From Lonicera japonica (taxonomy: Eukaryota; Streptophyta; Magnoliopsida; Dipsacales; Caprifoliaceae), in contig CM038465.1 of the NCBI GenBank assembly GCA_021464415.1, positions 81,936,919 through 82,000,918 on the forward strand: 64,000 nucleotides of DNA, read 5' to 3'. This document shows, one piece after another, positions 47,497-60,400 of this stretch. The notes under the pieces are model-generated. The model did no database searches. It saw nothing but the letters and a program-made list of their open reading frames with translations, and was not told the origin of the DNA. The position numbers and the translations under genes are program-made. The number at the start of each line of letters is the position of its first letter. The stretch's first letter is position 1.

Positions 47497-47838
47497 ATGT
47501 CAATAATATCCATTTCAAGATTTCCTTCAGAAATGAAAGACAACGACTTTACAGCAAAACCCTCGTCTTCTTCAGACGACCAGACTGCTCTTCTTACGAC
47601 CGTTTCTTGTTCTTTGAAGAGAAAGAGGCCTCCCAAGATTGAGATCCCAAATGTCTTACAATTAATTCCTACTACGGATGCTAACCTCACTTTACAAGAT
47701 TCTCAGTCCCAAGAGGAAACCACCACCCTCTCTTTTACTGGGTTCGACGTTGCCCTGTTTTCCATTAAAGGCAAGAAAATGTTCATGGAAGATACTCACA
47801 AGATTGTCTCTTCTTCCTCACATGCCTACAAGGTAATT

Positions 47839-47877
<39 letters not shown>

Positions 47878-49920
47878 ACATCCATTATTTTCTGGTGTTA
47901 AATTGATAAATTTTGAATTATGTTTAAATGTAGGAATTTTTTGGGGTTTATGATGGGCATGGAGGTAGCAAGGCTGCGGAGTTTGTAGCAGAGAATTTGG
48001 ATGCCAACATCTTTCAAATGTTGGAGAATTTCTCGGGGAATTCAACTAAAGAAGAAGCTGTAAAAGCGGGTTATTTAAAAACAAACCAGGATTTTCTAAA
48101 GCAGGTACTGCTTATTTTTGCTGGGTTTGAATTCACATCATATTAGTTTTGAATAATAATAGTTGATATTTATCACCTTTATTAGAGTCAGAACATCAAA
48201 TCCAAAACCAATTGCCAATGGGTGGAATCGCCCCATTCCACCCCAGTATCTTGTGTATTCAGCATAATCGAAGCATCCAGTCTAAAACCAACTGGCAAGG
48301 CACTGATTTCCCGATTGTGAATTAATAGTCTGAATCAATAGTTTGTTAATTTTTACATCCTGCTTTTTTAAGTTCTTTTTTTTTCCACAAAAAATCAAAG
48401 TAGCAATAGATTGAATTTTTTTTTTTTTTTGTTAATTAATAGTCTGAAATCAAAGTATTTTAAGTAAAATAATCAAAGAACGATTCCTGTGCTCCTAGAC
48501 TTTGACTGGTTCTGCCAGGCTGCCAGCCTTGAAAGTTTTATTGCTTGCATAAACTGAGTTGTGGGAACTTATGCAGTCTATTTCAGTGCACCCGCACCCT
48601 TGAGGACTTTGTCTGTTAAAAAAGATTTAAGGGCAAATTTTAAAAAATGGTCAAAACAGCAAAAATAATTATCGTACAAGATTTTGGTTTTCCTTGTCCG
48701 ATTTAGTAGGGGAATACTCTCTTACCATAACAAATTAACATGACGGTGTAAAAAAGTATAAAATTGTCTTCCTATATAGGTTCACTTAAAAGTAAATTAG
48801 ATCACTATGACATTGCACTAGATCAGTCGTACACCTCATTGGCCCAGACCAATTTTGCGTTATCTGGAAATGATGAGTTTGTCATTGGGAATAAATGCAG
48901 GGTTTAGGTAGCGGTACCTGCTGTGTCACAGCTGTGATTGAAGGAAAGGAGCTTATGATTTCAAATGTGGGTGATTGCAGGGCGGTTCTTTGTAGAGGTG
49001 GAAAGGCTGAAGCCCTTACAAAAGATCATAGAGCTTCACGGGACGATGAACGGAAAAGAATAGAGGATAAGGTACTGCTCATTAATAAATTAGCTTGAGT
49101 TTTGGTGGGATTGAAATGGAGCTAGCTGATGATGATGATGATGATGATGATGATTTAATTATGGCTTCTATATATATTTCTATATGTAGGGAGGATATGT
49201 AGAGATTCACCGAGGAGCTTGGAGAGTTCACGGAATACTCTCTGTTTCTAGAAGCATAGGAGACGTTCATTTGAAGGACTGGGTCATAGCTGAGCCTGAT
49301 ACAAAGATCCTAAGTTTGACCCCAGACATGCAATATCTTGTCTTAGCTTCTGATGGACTGTGGGAAGAGGTAAGAAATTCAAGAATATATTCATATGTGA
49401 ATAATTTAGATATTATTATTATATGGTTTCCTAATTTTGAAGTGACTATTTTATTTAGGTTGGTAATCAAGAAGCTGTTGATATCGTGATGCGGTCATGT
49501 TTGGGGAAAAAGAAACTACAACCTAACGGAGAGACCGCGAAATTGAATAATGATGAATTTGGCTGTATAAGTACAAGCCCTTCTCCAAAACTAAGGAGAA
49601 TTTTGCTGGTCAAGCAAAAGAAAAGGATGGGTCAGTCTCCAGTCTACAGGAGAAAGGTTGATGATGGCTTGAAGAAAAATGAAAATGATTTTGGCTGTAA
49701 AAATGAAAGTCCCCCATCTAAGGCTCGAAGGCTTTCGTTTGTAAACCAGAAGAAGATGAAAACCCAGAGCTCAGATCAGGAAAACAGTTGCCCTGATAAA
49801 AGACGAGCGTCTGGTGGACTGGTGGCTGCTTGTAAGGAGCTTGCTAACCTTGCTGTGAGTAGGGGTAGTTTTGATGACATAACTGTGATGATAATCGATC
49901 TGAACCAATACAAGAACTAA
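47497..49920 (+). CDS. PP2C-type protein phosphatase (At1g67820-like) with a duplicated C-terminal insertion
   Basis: Five exons: 47497-47832, 47934-48104, 48901-49071, 49190-49369 and 49459-49920, all phase 0, giving 439 residues. Motifs in order: a basic nuclear-signal-like LKRKRPPK near residue 40, MEDTHKI, DGHGG at 119-123 (metal ligands), [32 protein letters not shown] near 279-286, and [12 protein letters not shown] at the C-terminus (the usual SxDNITV has Asp for Asn). It is a Mn/Mg-dependent Ser/Thr phosphatase, probably nuclear from the basic stretches. Between MRSCLGKK (about 299) and the last helix (about 400) lies a basic insertion with two diverged copies of an EFGC...SPSK.RR...VKQKK unit. 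Introns contain (TA)n (47844-47869) and GAT repeats (49129-49153). Converges with the GDSL gene, 441 bp between stop codons. Confidence 0.95.
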
Positions 49921-50361
49921 TGTTGGATTATGTTGTTGAGTTTGTTTTGTACAGATGTTGAAAGATCATAATTTTTTAGAAGAGGCTATATTTTTTTACT
50001 CCTTGGCAATTTAGTGGACTGACCACAATTTCTCTTGTACCATTTCTTTAGCCTTTAAGTAATAAGGAACAATTGACCGTCTATAGTTGGCTATGCGTTA
50101 CCTAGACTTTGAATTCTTTAGTTGAAGGTTTTTAATTTCTGATCACCAATTCCTCGTGTACTCTGTGCTTTCTATATTTATGCTTGGATATATCATCACA
50201 TAAACTCATCTTAGGTTATTGAAATGATATATATAGGTCAATAAAATTTAATACACAATCTCTCTCTCTCTCTGTGTATTGTTAACATCTATAACTGAAA
50301 TTCGGGATGCTAGAACAAAATTTAACAAGATATTCGTTGAACAAGAAACTTAACCACATGA

Positions 50362-52543
50362 TTACATAGACTTGAGACATGCTCTGGTGATTGGAACCCG
50401 AGGATCAGAGAATGAGCCTTCGAGAATGTGGTTGGCTACCCAATTGTTGGCAGCTTCAGTATAGTGTATGCTATCCCAGCTGATATATTCCTGTGGATTA
50501 TTGAAAGATCCCCCAAAAACTTCAGTCTCGTTCACCATCGCACTCCTCCCACATCCCATAGGAAAATCCCCACAGCAGTACTGAAGAGGATTTGTAAAAC
50601 CTGTATAGAGAGAAGAGAAAGGATTCGTAAAACTTGTATAGAGAGGAGAGACTTTTTTACAATGTAGATGAAGATATTTTTGACAGCAATGCAACTATAT
50701 ACAATTGTTAAATTTTGATGAAGTAGACAAAGAAATATGGCTATACCATGCTCCTTGTATAGAGAGGAGAGACTTTTTTACAATGTAGATGAAGATATTT
50801 TTGACAGCAATGCAACTATATACAATTGTTAAATTTTGATGAAGTAGACAAAGAAATATGGCTATACCATGCTCCTTTGCTTCGCTGATCAGAGTATATT
50901 TAGCTGAGTAGATATCAACAAAAGTAATGTATACATCTTGAAGTTGTGTCCTTAGTTGTGAGACCTTGTCCTTAAGCTGATTGTTGAACTCTTGAGCTAA
51001 ATTGTTGAAAGAAATCACACAACCATTTTGGTCCGCATTGCTTGGTTCTGGTGGGTAATTTATAACATAAAATGGCAAGCACCCAATTGGACCCGTATTA
51101 TGAATCCAAAATGCTCTTGCTCCTAGTTGGTGGAGCTTCTGAGACAAGGACAAATACAAAAGAAGAAATCTCTTACAACCAAAACTTACGACTCTCCCAG
51201 TAAGATATTGTTCACTTCAGATCCAACCAGCACAATTTTGTATGCTAGCACCAAGATCTTTACACTAGATTAACGTTAGCTTTTGATTACCTTTATGGCA
51301 GAAGCAAACTCATCAATTATATTGGGAATGTACGTAAGCACCTCTTCTTCTTTCATTATTCTAATCCCAACATCAAGATCATTCTGTCCACTATCCATTG
51401 TGTAAAGGGCTTTTGAGAAATCTTCAGGTCTTGGAAGACCACTTTTACTCTTTCCTGAAAAGCAATTATCACTCAACAATGGGTAAACACGACTGCATGA
51501 TGAGTTTTTGGAAAAAAAAAAAAAAAACCCACAAGAAGGGGAAAAGGAGATAAATATGTGTTTGTCTATACATGTAACCTTGCTTGTATAAGTCAGCAGT
51601 TCTGGCTTTGAATTGTTCAAACTGACGAATTTGTACGACGAGAGCAAGAGGGTTAGGACGTCCTCCTCCTTGTAACATTTTGGCATCTGATGGCTGAACG
51701 GTAGAACCAGCTGCTGCAAAGTTGGCTCCATGTCTGAAACTTGTTCCAATAGAATCCAGATATGCACTCAAGTAGGGCAACCCCAGCATTTCAGCTGCAC
51801 ATATAAACTGATTCAATGAGTAAAAATACAAATCTCAAGATCTTGGTCATCAAGCCATTACTTGGTCATCGAAATGATTTAAATCATCAAAACAAATCTC
51901 AAGCTAATGACGTAGCCCAGTTTAAAGCAGCAACTCCAAAACCCAATTTGGAATCATCTATGCAATATCCTAAATAGAAAAAAATAAATTCAGACACGCC
52001 ATATAGTTTTAAGGAAAGAAAGATATTACAATAATTCATCTTGTCCTAGACAAACAATCCATTAATTCATCTTGGGTTTGATAATGATTTCACATAGAAT
52101 TCTTATGGAGTTGCCTATGTTGAATCTGCTTCACATCAAATGATCAAAGTATAAATAATCCATTATTGATGATCAATTTTCTGCAACTGAAGTTCAGAAA
52201 TTGAGTAAAAGGGCAAGTAAGTAGAATACAAAACTTGCTTTTTACCTATAAAATCTATAACAAGACGCCCATCTGAGTAGCGGCCAGATGGTTTGCCAAA
52301 GAAGGTAACGCCATTAGGAACAGCAGCAGGACCGTATGTTGCTGATATACTTCCAGTGTCAGAATTCGAATCCCCAAAGTTGTAAACAGCAGGAAACTGA
52401 CAGAACCTTGACTGATCAAAACTAAAGTTTCTTCTTTGGTCCACACCGATGAAAATTGACAACACGGCAACTAATAAACCGCTGATTGCCAGCGCTCCAA
52501 TGCTCTTCTTTAGTCCCCAAGGACCCTTCCACGGCCAATCCAT
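50362..52543 (-). CDS. FXG1: GDSL esterase/lipase, FXG1-like (secreted)
   Basis: Five exons on the minus strand: 52246-52543, 51579-51794, 51291-51454, 50868-51138 and 50362-50600. Junctions are GT-AG in consistent phase, giving 395 residues. A hydrophobic signal anchor or signal peptide lies at about 14-34. The GDSL block reads VYNFGDSNSDTGS with catalytic Ser59. The oxyanion residue lies in GQND (N196), and the Asp-His pair in WDSIHY (D359, H362). Arabidopsis FXG1 was assigned alpha-fucosidase activity on xyloglucan oligosaccharides, while most relatives are esterases. The substrate here is therefore open. A 121-bp tandem duplication copies the end of exon 4 and its donor site into intron 4, and a 33-bp duplication copies the acceptor region. 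The downstream copies chosen give the family sequence EHGFTNPLQYCC. Confidence 0.94.
50588..50653. repeat. 33-bp tandem duplication at the exon 5 acceptor of the GDSL gene
   Basis: GGATTTGTAAAACCTGTATAG at 50588 is followed by GGATTCGTAAAACTTGTATAG at 50621. On the gene strand both carry a possible AG before TTTTAC, so there are two candidate acceptors in frame. Confidence 0.8.
50633..50877. repeat. 121-bp tandem duplication covering the exon 4 donor of the GDSL gene
   Basis: 50633-50756 and 50754-50877 are essentially identical (CTTGTATAGAGAGGAGAG ... ATACCATGCTCCTT). Each contains the last ten bases of exon 4 plus the donor GTATAG on the minus strand. High identity implies a recent event. 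Confidence 0.93.
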
Positions 52544-53216
52544 GTAGCGCCGAGTAGTGGTGCTTTTGGATTGTTTCAGACCTTATTATTATCAAACAGA
52601 GAGGGGTATAAAAAGCAGACATGAATTTATATGAATCCGCTGATGTTCCCAATCAACTTGATGAATCCCATTGATGGTATGTTCAAACATGAATTTTCCG
52701 TTGAATATGATGATTTTATAGAGATATCTCCTTTTATTATGTAGAAATAAATCTCCTTTTTAATTATACAAAGGAGGGCGAGTGGTCAACATCTCTTCAT
52801 AGAATGTATTTATTTTTGTCTTTTCTTTTCATTTTCAAGTATTTTCATTTTTAAAGTTTGAAAGAGAGCACGCCACTTTTGTCCATGGAGGCTTGACAAA
52901 TTTGAACATAGCCAGACTGCACTTTGGTTACGTTAACGACTTTTCCTAGAAAGCTGATAACTTCATTTGTTTTTCATATCAACTTCTACAAGATGATAAC
53001 TTCTTTGTTTTTCATCTTTTCTTTAAATAGATCTTGCCCGTAAACAGATATTACTCACTCTGATTACAGCATAAAAAATTATGAGGAACATAAAGATTAT
53101 TAACTCGATGGCGTGTTATTCATCCGAATTCTCTGCAAAACACAGTAAATATCTCACAATCTATGCAACCAGTTCATATATCTACACATCATTTGTGCTA
53201 CTCTTTCCAGCGTTTA

Positions 53217-53882
53217 GGGTGCGTTTGGCGCGCCGGATAAGAAGGTAGGACATGATAGAATAAAGGCTGGATATGATAAGAGCCAGAATTAGTCGAATAG
53301 AAATTATGTGGGATAAGATATGAAAAGAATCAGTCGGATAGGAATTAAGCGAGATCGGACAGGATAAGAACTAGTCGGATGAAGGTTTATCACATACAAT
53401 ATTTACGAATTAGGCATTAAATACAATTTCAAATTCTAATGTTACCATTTTTCTAAAATTAAAGGTTTTTATAAATACTTTCATTTAATGAAAAATAAAT
53501 AAAAATACCATATTATAAAAGAAATAAATTTTAGTAGTTGAGTTACTGTGATTTTGGGTGGTTAAAAATTTTCATTAATAAATTAAATTATCTAAAAAAG
53601 TGCAAAGAAAAAGATTAAAATAAAAAAAATTATATTCATTTTGTTATCACCACCTATAAGGATGGTATGTATTTATCCGGCTCTAAAAGGATAAAATGAT
53701 AATTAATCCCGAGTGCAATCCAATCCCGAATTGCGCCAAACGCAGGATAGGATTAAAATATTCTATCCACCCTTGCGCCAAATGCAAGATAGGATTTATT
53801 TATCCTATCCTTTCTGACACCAAATACCGGATAGGATTAATTAATCCTATTATCTTTCTAATCCCGTACGACAAACACACAA
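53217..53882. mobile_element. Tourist-like MITE, 666 bp
   Basis: Flanked by TTA (53214-53216 and 53883-53885). Left end GGGTGCGTTTGGCGCG, inverted right end TTGTGTGTTTGTCGTACGGG. Interior repeats of GGATAGGAATTA and GGATAAG. Lies about 0.7 kb upstream of the GDSL start. Confidence 0.65.
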
Positions 53883-54444
53883 TTAAGGTACATTCAAAGA
53901 TTTCCAACATAATCAATTGTTACCTTTTGGCCCATTAATTATGTCCAAAAAGAGAAAGCGAACTTCAGAAAATCTCGAAAACAAAGGATAAACAGCTAAT
54001 TTTGACTTGGGATTTCCCTTACAATCAATTCTGGTAATTTAATTGCAGATCTCTAACACATAAAAAGAAATTAAAGGTTAATGGAATGACTACAAATTTT
54101 TAAAGAGAAAAGCGATTGGGACAGAGGAAAACCAGAATGTGCAATCACTAAGTCTCTTTTTTAAGAACAAATAAACAAAATATGGTGTTCCTTGCTCCCC
54201 AATGTCGGAATTAAAAAGAAATTAAGGAGAAAAAAAGTAAGAAATTTACATAAAGTTTGTTTCAAGATGCAACAATTGGTTACCGCAGGAGTACTCAAAT
54301 AACTCTAGCCCAATCCCATTCGTCAGACCAAAATCAGCAGAAAATAAATTAAAAATGTAAACTGAATCCCAAAACAGAAAAGTAACAAAAAATATTATTC
54401 TGTTCTAATTGTCAACAGCAGAGGCAAGACGAACTCAAAAGTTT

Positions 54445-57400
54445 TCACCATCTGTCCCTCGACCTTTGCCTGCCAATCAACAACAAAGTTCACATTAATA
54501 ACGTTTCCGAACTAATTATATCACAACCAACATTATTTTTTTGATAGGACATAATCAACATTATTATAATCCTTCCGTCACAATTTTAGAGTTTTACTAT
54601 GCTTCTTTCGCGCATTCTAATCCAACACTATCAATTTAATAGTGTTCACCAATAAAATTTATTTATTACTATACTGACTTTTGGTACATTAATTATGTTT
54701 CCAATAAGAAAGCGTGACCATTAATTAAGGACGGATGAAGTAATTACTGTTAGCTACAGTTAGCAGTGCTTCAAATAATCCTACATATGCAAGACGGGGA
54801 GGTAGATTGGTATGCATTATGAGATTAATCAAACTTCAAGAGTCAGAACTTTTGCATCCCACTCCCAATTTGAGCATGTTTCTCAAACCTGGGAGTAGTG
54901 TAGGAAACTAAAATGTAAAATCTTCAACAACCATGTTATCCAACCCCCCCCCCCCCCCCCCCCCTCTCTTTTTCTATCTTTACAACCAAGAGCAGTTTAT
55001 AACACTGAATAAATTACAAAGAAACCAAATTATGACCATTCATTTTGCATACCTGTCCAACTCTCTGTTACCGAGAAAACCTCGTTCCCTTCCACCCAGA
55101 AAACCTCTTCTATCATCGCCCTGCCTTCCCCACGAATCTCCTCCGGTAGTGCCTCCGCGTGATTGAGGCCTCTCCATGTACTCAACATTTTCAACTGACC
55201 CAGCCCGAGAGGATGGTCTCTCAGCAACCCTGCCTGCTCCAGACCCAGGCCTTTCAATGGCCTTTTGCCCAAACCGAACTTTGTCATCCAATTCACGGAT
55301 CAAAAGTTCCAAGTCCTTTTCTTTATTAAGTAATAGATCATGTAAATTGGTCTGGTCTTCCCCAGATCCTTCCACAGGTTCCCTGTTAGTAGTATTTGAA
55401 GCAGATTCCTTCTCAAGTTCCCTCTTCATTTGGTCTATTTCTTCTTTCAAATTCTTCTCTGCCTCTGTCTCCGGCCTGAAACAACTACTTCCCTTTAGAT
55501 ACCAAGAAAGAGCCTTAATGACACAAGGATTATACGCAGAAAACTCAAACATCTGTGCAAATGATAAGGCAGCCATAGTGGGCAAAAGAAAAGCAAGAAG
55601 AAAAACCCTAAGAATGCTATAGCATGCAACAAATACAATCTTGGTATGACATACAAGAATCGGACCGTAGAACATGTCCTTCAAATATTCTGCCAAAGCC
55701 AAAACGGGCAATTGTTCTCCTTTATACTAGGTTCGTGACTAGACCAGGGAAAGAATAAATGGTACATTCTAACGAGTAATGATAAATTCGTAATGGTGCA
55801 TAGGGACAGTTACTTGAAAACTTACATAAATAACAGTCAAAGCATGTATACATTTATATTAATATCAATATACATTGGGGGGGCTTACTTTATTTTGCCA
55901 AGTCCAAGTACATGAGTAGACTAAGTTCAGAGATAGTTCTAGTGTAATTTAGAGCCGTTAAAATAATGCAACAGAATCTAGTTGATTTGATGATTGGAAG
56001 AACACGAGATTTAGTCATATCCAAGTATCCAACACAAGTTACTCATTCACTTCAACAATGAACAAGAAGCCGGATTGACACCAAGAATCCTTCAATGATT
56101 TAACAGTAGTATCACCTTTGGCCTCACCACGCCCTTGTTTGCGTTTGCAAAAAGAACTAACAAAGAGTCTAAAGAAATTCCACACCTATTCACTTAACAA
56201 GGAGAGAACAAATTAATGGTAGAAGGCGTATTGGATATTTTTCAGATATATATTGAAGTTCGAGAAAAAATTAGCGGGATGGAAAGCGAAGCTTTTGTCT
56301 TATGTGGGTAGCATTACCCTCATTAAATATGTGTTGCAAAGCCTCCCAACTTATAATCTAGCTGCGTGTGATCCTCCAAAAGTGATCCTAAATCGTATTG
56401 ATTTGCACTAACTTGGGCTAAATATCATTGGTGAATTGGTGTAAGTGTTGTCTCCCTATTCAAGAAGGAGGGTTGGGCTTTCGTAGCATAAGTGATATAA
56501 CTAAAGCTTTTACTATGAGGCTTTGGTGGATTGTGAGGACTTCTAACTCCTTATGGGCTCATTTGATGAGATGCAAATATAGCTCAAGACATCATTTGAC
56601 CGAGTGTGATAATAGAAATGGGGTGTCCAATACTTGGTTTCGTTCGCTCAAAGTGATATGTAAGTATAGCTTGCGAACGATGGAAGTGATTATGTAAGTA
56701 TAGCTCAAGACTATTACAGAAAACAGTATGAGGTGGATTATAGGTGAAGGCAAAGTGGTTTCTGGCATGATAAATGGTGGGTGGAGAATAAGCTTGCGAA
56801 CGATGGAAGTGATCATCCATGCATCTGTTAGAATAATGGTGAAGCAAATTTTTGGGCTTAACAACCATTTTACTTGGTCAACAAATTACTCCACCGCTAG
56901 CTAGCCTTTGTCATTTGCATGCCAACAATCTTTGACCAAAGTCCAAGGCAGTGAACTTGATTGCTTCAGGCAATGGAAATTGCATGTGCCTTATTTTTAT
57001 AAATAAGGTGGTGTCGTTCGTTGTTGTAGGTTGTTTGTGTGTATCCCGAGAGAGGTGCAGTACTCCAAAGGCAAAGAGAGCCTTATAGAGAGCAGAAAGG
57101 CAGAGAGCCTTGAAGGCAGTGTGCTCCAAGAATTTTGCAGAAAACAAAATTAGAGAGCATAGAGCCAAAAATATCAGGAGAGAAAAATTATAAATAAAGT
57201 GTCTAGGTGAGAGCTTTGCAGTGTCTAATTTTTTTCAATGTGTTGAGTGATACCCAATGTGCGTGTATAGGTCTGCTGACTTGTCTTGTAAACCACTCTC
57301 TTTGATATAGTAAAATTATAAAATTATTGGTGTGCTATGTGGTCTAGGGTAGTTGCCGATTCCACTTACTTTTCTATGTTGTGCAGTTGGTGTATTTTTG

Positions 57401-60400
57401 TGTGCCGAATAATTTCGATTGTGCAAATTTTCTTTTGGCATTCGTATCCCAAGATCCTAATTGGAAACTAGCAATTAGAGCTTTGAGTTCTAGTGGGAGT
57501 AATGGTAGAACCGTAGAAGAAGGAAAAGGAATTGACAAGTTTGATGGTATGGACTTCAGTATCTGGAGAATACAAATCGAAGATTATTTGTACAGGAAGA
57601 AGATGCATCTTTCCCTGCTTGGTACAAAACCAGAAAGTCAGAAACAATGCCAAATGAAGATTGGGCATTACCAGACAAACAAGTGCTAGGAGTCATCCGT
57701 TTGTCGCTATGAAGAAGCATGGTGTTCAACGGGTAAATGAAACAACTACTGTTGGCATTATGTCGATCTAAATTCTAAAGTGGCGGAACATTTAAATAAT
57801 TTTAACACCATCATCAGCCAGTCATCTACCATTGAAATCAAGTTTGTGGGTGAAGTTCAAGCCTTATAGTTCTGGCCACGCTACCAAATAGCTGGGAGGC
57901 CATGAGAACGTTGGTGAGCAAACCCACTGGGAAAAAGAAGCTCAGGTGTGCCGATATCAGATTCTAAACGGGGAGATTCGCCGAAGGATTCCAGTGAACC
58001 GTCCAATTCTGGCTTAGCTTTAAATGTTGAAACAAGAAGCAGAAATTTAACACCATGATATGGACATGGCGAAAATAGGTCAAGGAACGGTAGATCACGG
58101 TCGAGGAATTTCAATAGACCTCAGAACCAGGAGAATCAAAAGGTTATTGAGTGTTGTAATTGCAACAAGATTGAACACTATAAAAGTCAAAGTCGAGTAC
58201 CAGAAAAAACTTCAAAAAATAGCAAACGTTGTTGTGGATGAATTCTATGATGTGTTAATATGCTCTACGGATAGCAAGGCGGAGTCATGGGTGTTAGATC
58301 CTAGAGCATCATTTCATACCACCTCAAGAAGAGAACTCTTTACGAGCTACGCATCAGGCAACCAGGGACAGGTGTACCTTGGTGATAATCAACCATGCAA
58401 CGTGGTCGGCAAAGTACATATCAAGTTAAATGGGTCAGTGTGGGAATTGAATGATGTTCATCACATCCCTAACTTGAAGAATTTGATCTCGGTGCGTCAG
58501 TTGGCAATTGAAGGTTATGCCAAAACTTTCAACCTTGATACATGGAAGGTTTCCAGGTGCAATGATAGTTGCACGTGGCAGTATGATAGGCACTCTCTAC
58601 ATGACAGCTAATGTTTATGGGTCAAGTGCGTTTGCAGCAAGCAATGAAGATCCCAACTTATGGCACCAAAGACTTGGTCACATAAGTAACAAAGTCATGC
58701 ACACAAAAAGGGGAAGCTAGAAGGGCTCTTTAGAGTTACATCTATAGGAAGCAAAAACGAACATAATAGAATGAAGAAAGTTCTCAAACAGAGAAGTCAA
58801 AATCGCAGAGCAATAAACAACAAATGAAGGTAGCAAAGTCTCCAATTGTTTCTCCTATACCAAGGCGGACTTCCCGGACTCATGTTTCAAACATGAAATA
58901 CTTGAATTACTTGTTGCTCATTAACGGTGGTGAACCTGAATGCTACAATAAAGCATGTCAGGTACGAGATGCGAGCAAATAGGAATTTGCAATGAAGGAC
59001 AAGATGAATTCCCTTACCTTTACCAAGATGTGGGAGCTATCTAAGCTACTAGCAGGGAAGAAAACTCACACAATAAGTGGGTGTATCGAGTAAAAAAGGG
59101 ACAGTGGTTTGAAGAGATATGAGGAAAAATGGGTGGTCAAAGACTTTCAGCAGAAAGAGGGAATTGACTACACTGATATCTTCCTAAAAAAACTGAAGTT
59201 GTGCTCAGTTTCAGTAAGTTTTCAAGACTGAAGACATAGATGAGCGCACCGTTACACACTAATCATTAATAGAGTTAGTTCTATTATTTTTATCTTCAAG
59301 TGAGAGATTGTTAGAATAAGGGTGAAGAAAAAAATAATGGTCAAATTTTTAGGCTTAACCTTCCTTTACAATGAAGAAAAATGGTTAAACCATTTTACTT
59401 GGTCAACAAATTACTCCACTGCCGGCTAGTCTTTGTCATTTGCATGCCCACAACATTTGACCAAAGTCTAAGGTGGTGGACTTGATTACTTCAAGCGGTG
59501 GAAATTGCATGCACCTTATTTGTTTAAAATATAAATAAGGTGGTGCAGTTTGTTGTTGTAGGCTGTGTGTGTATGCCGAGAGAGGTGCAATGCTCCAAAG
59601 GCGGAGAGAGCAGAAAGGCAGAGAACCTTGAAAGCAGCATGCTCCAAGAATTTTGCAGAGAACAAAATTAGAGAGCGTAAAGCCAAAAATATCAAGAGAG
59701 AAAAATTTGAACCGAAGTGTGTGTCTAGGTAAGAGCTTTGCAATGTCTAATTTTTTCCAGAGCGTTGAGTGATACACAATGTGCATGTATAAGTCTGCTG
59801 ACCTGGCTTGTAAACTAATCTCTTTGATATAGTAAAATTATTGGTGTGCTCCGTGGTCTAGGGCAATTGCCGATTCCACGTATTTTTTTGTGTTGTGCAA
59901 TTGGTGTATTTTTGTTGTGCCGAATAATTTCGATTGTGCAAACTTTTGTCATTGGTATCCCAAGATCCTAAATAGAAACTAGTAGCGCCTAGTTTCTCAA
60001 CAGCATCTCTGTGAAAGAAGCTTTGTGTGACCAGATTGAATGATATAGACTTGGCTGTTGATCAAAAGCTTGCTATGAAGGAGATGGTTGGTTTAATTAA
60101 TAATGAAGCAGATAGGTGCATCTGGATGGATTCGATAAATGGGGATTTCAGTATCAAAACTACGTGGAATAAGGGTGATACTGTGAGAGCAAGAGGTAAT
60201 ATTTTCAGGATTAGTCGTTGTGTGTGGCATTTTCTTGTTCTGTTAAAATGGTCTTTTCTTTCCTGAAGAGCCTTGCAAAATCGTGTCCCTTTTGATGATT
60301 GTTTAATGACAAAGGGGTTTAGTATGGCATCTAAATGTGGGTGTTGTGTTAATCCTCAAACAGAAATTGTTCCTCACGTCTTTGTGAACTGTCCAACGAC

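Noticed and set aside
55476..55711. Upstream extension of the eIF4B exon 2 frame to 55711
   Set aside because: The sequence before TTTCAG|GCCGGAG is unlike eIF4B and the exon starts at 55475 by splice site and family match.
56584..56868. Minus-strand frames of 90-94 residues
   Set aside because: Antisense of the LINE reverse transcriptase and a short internal repeat.
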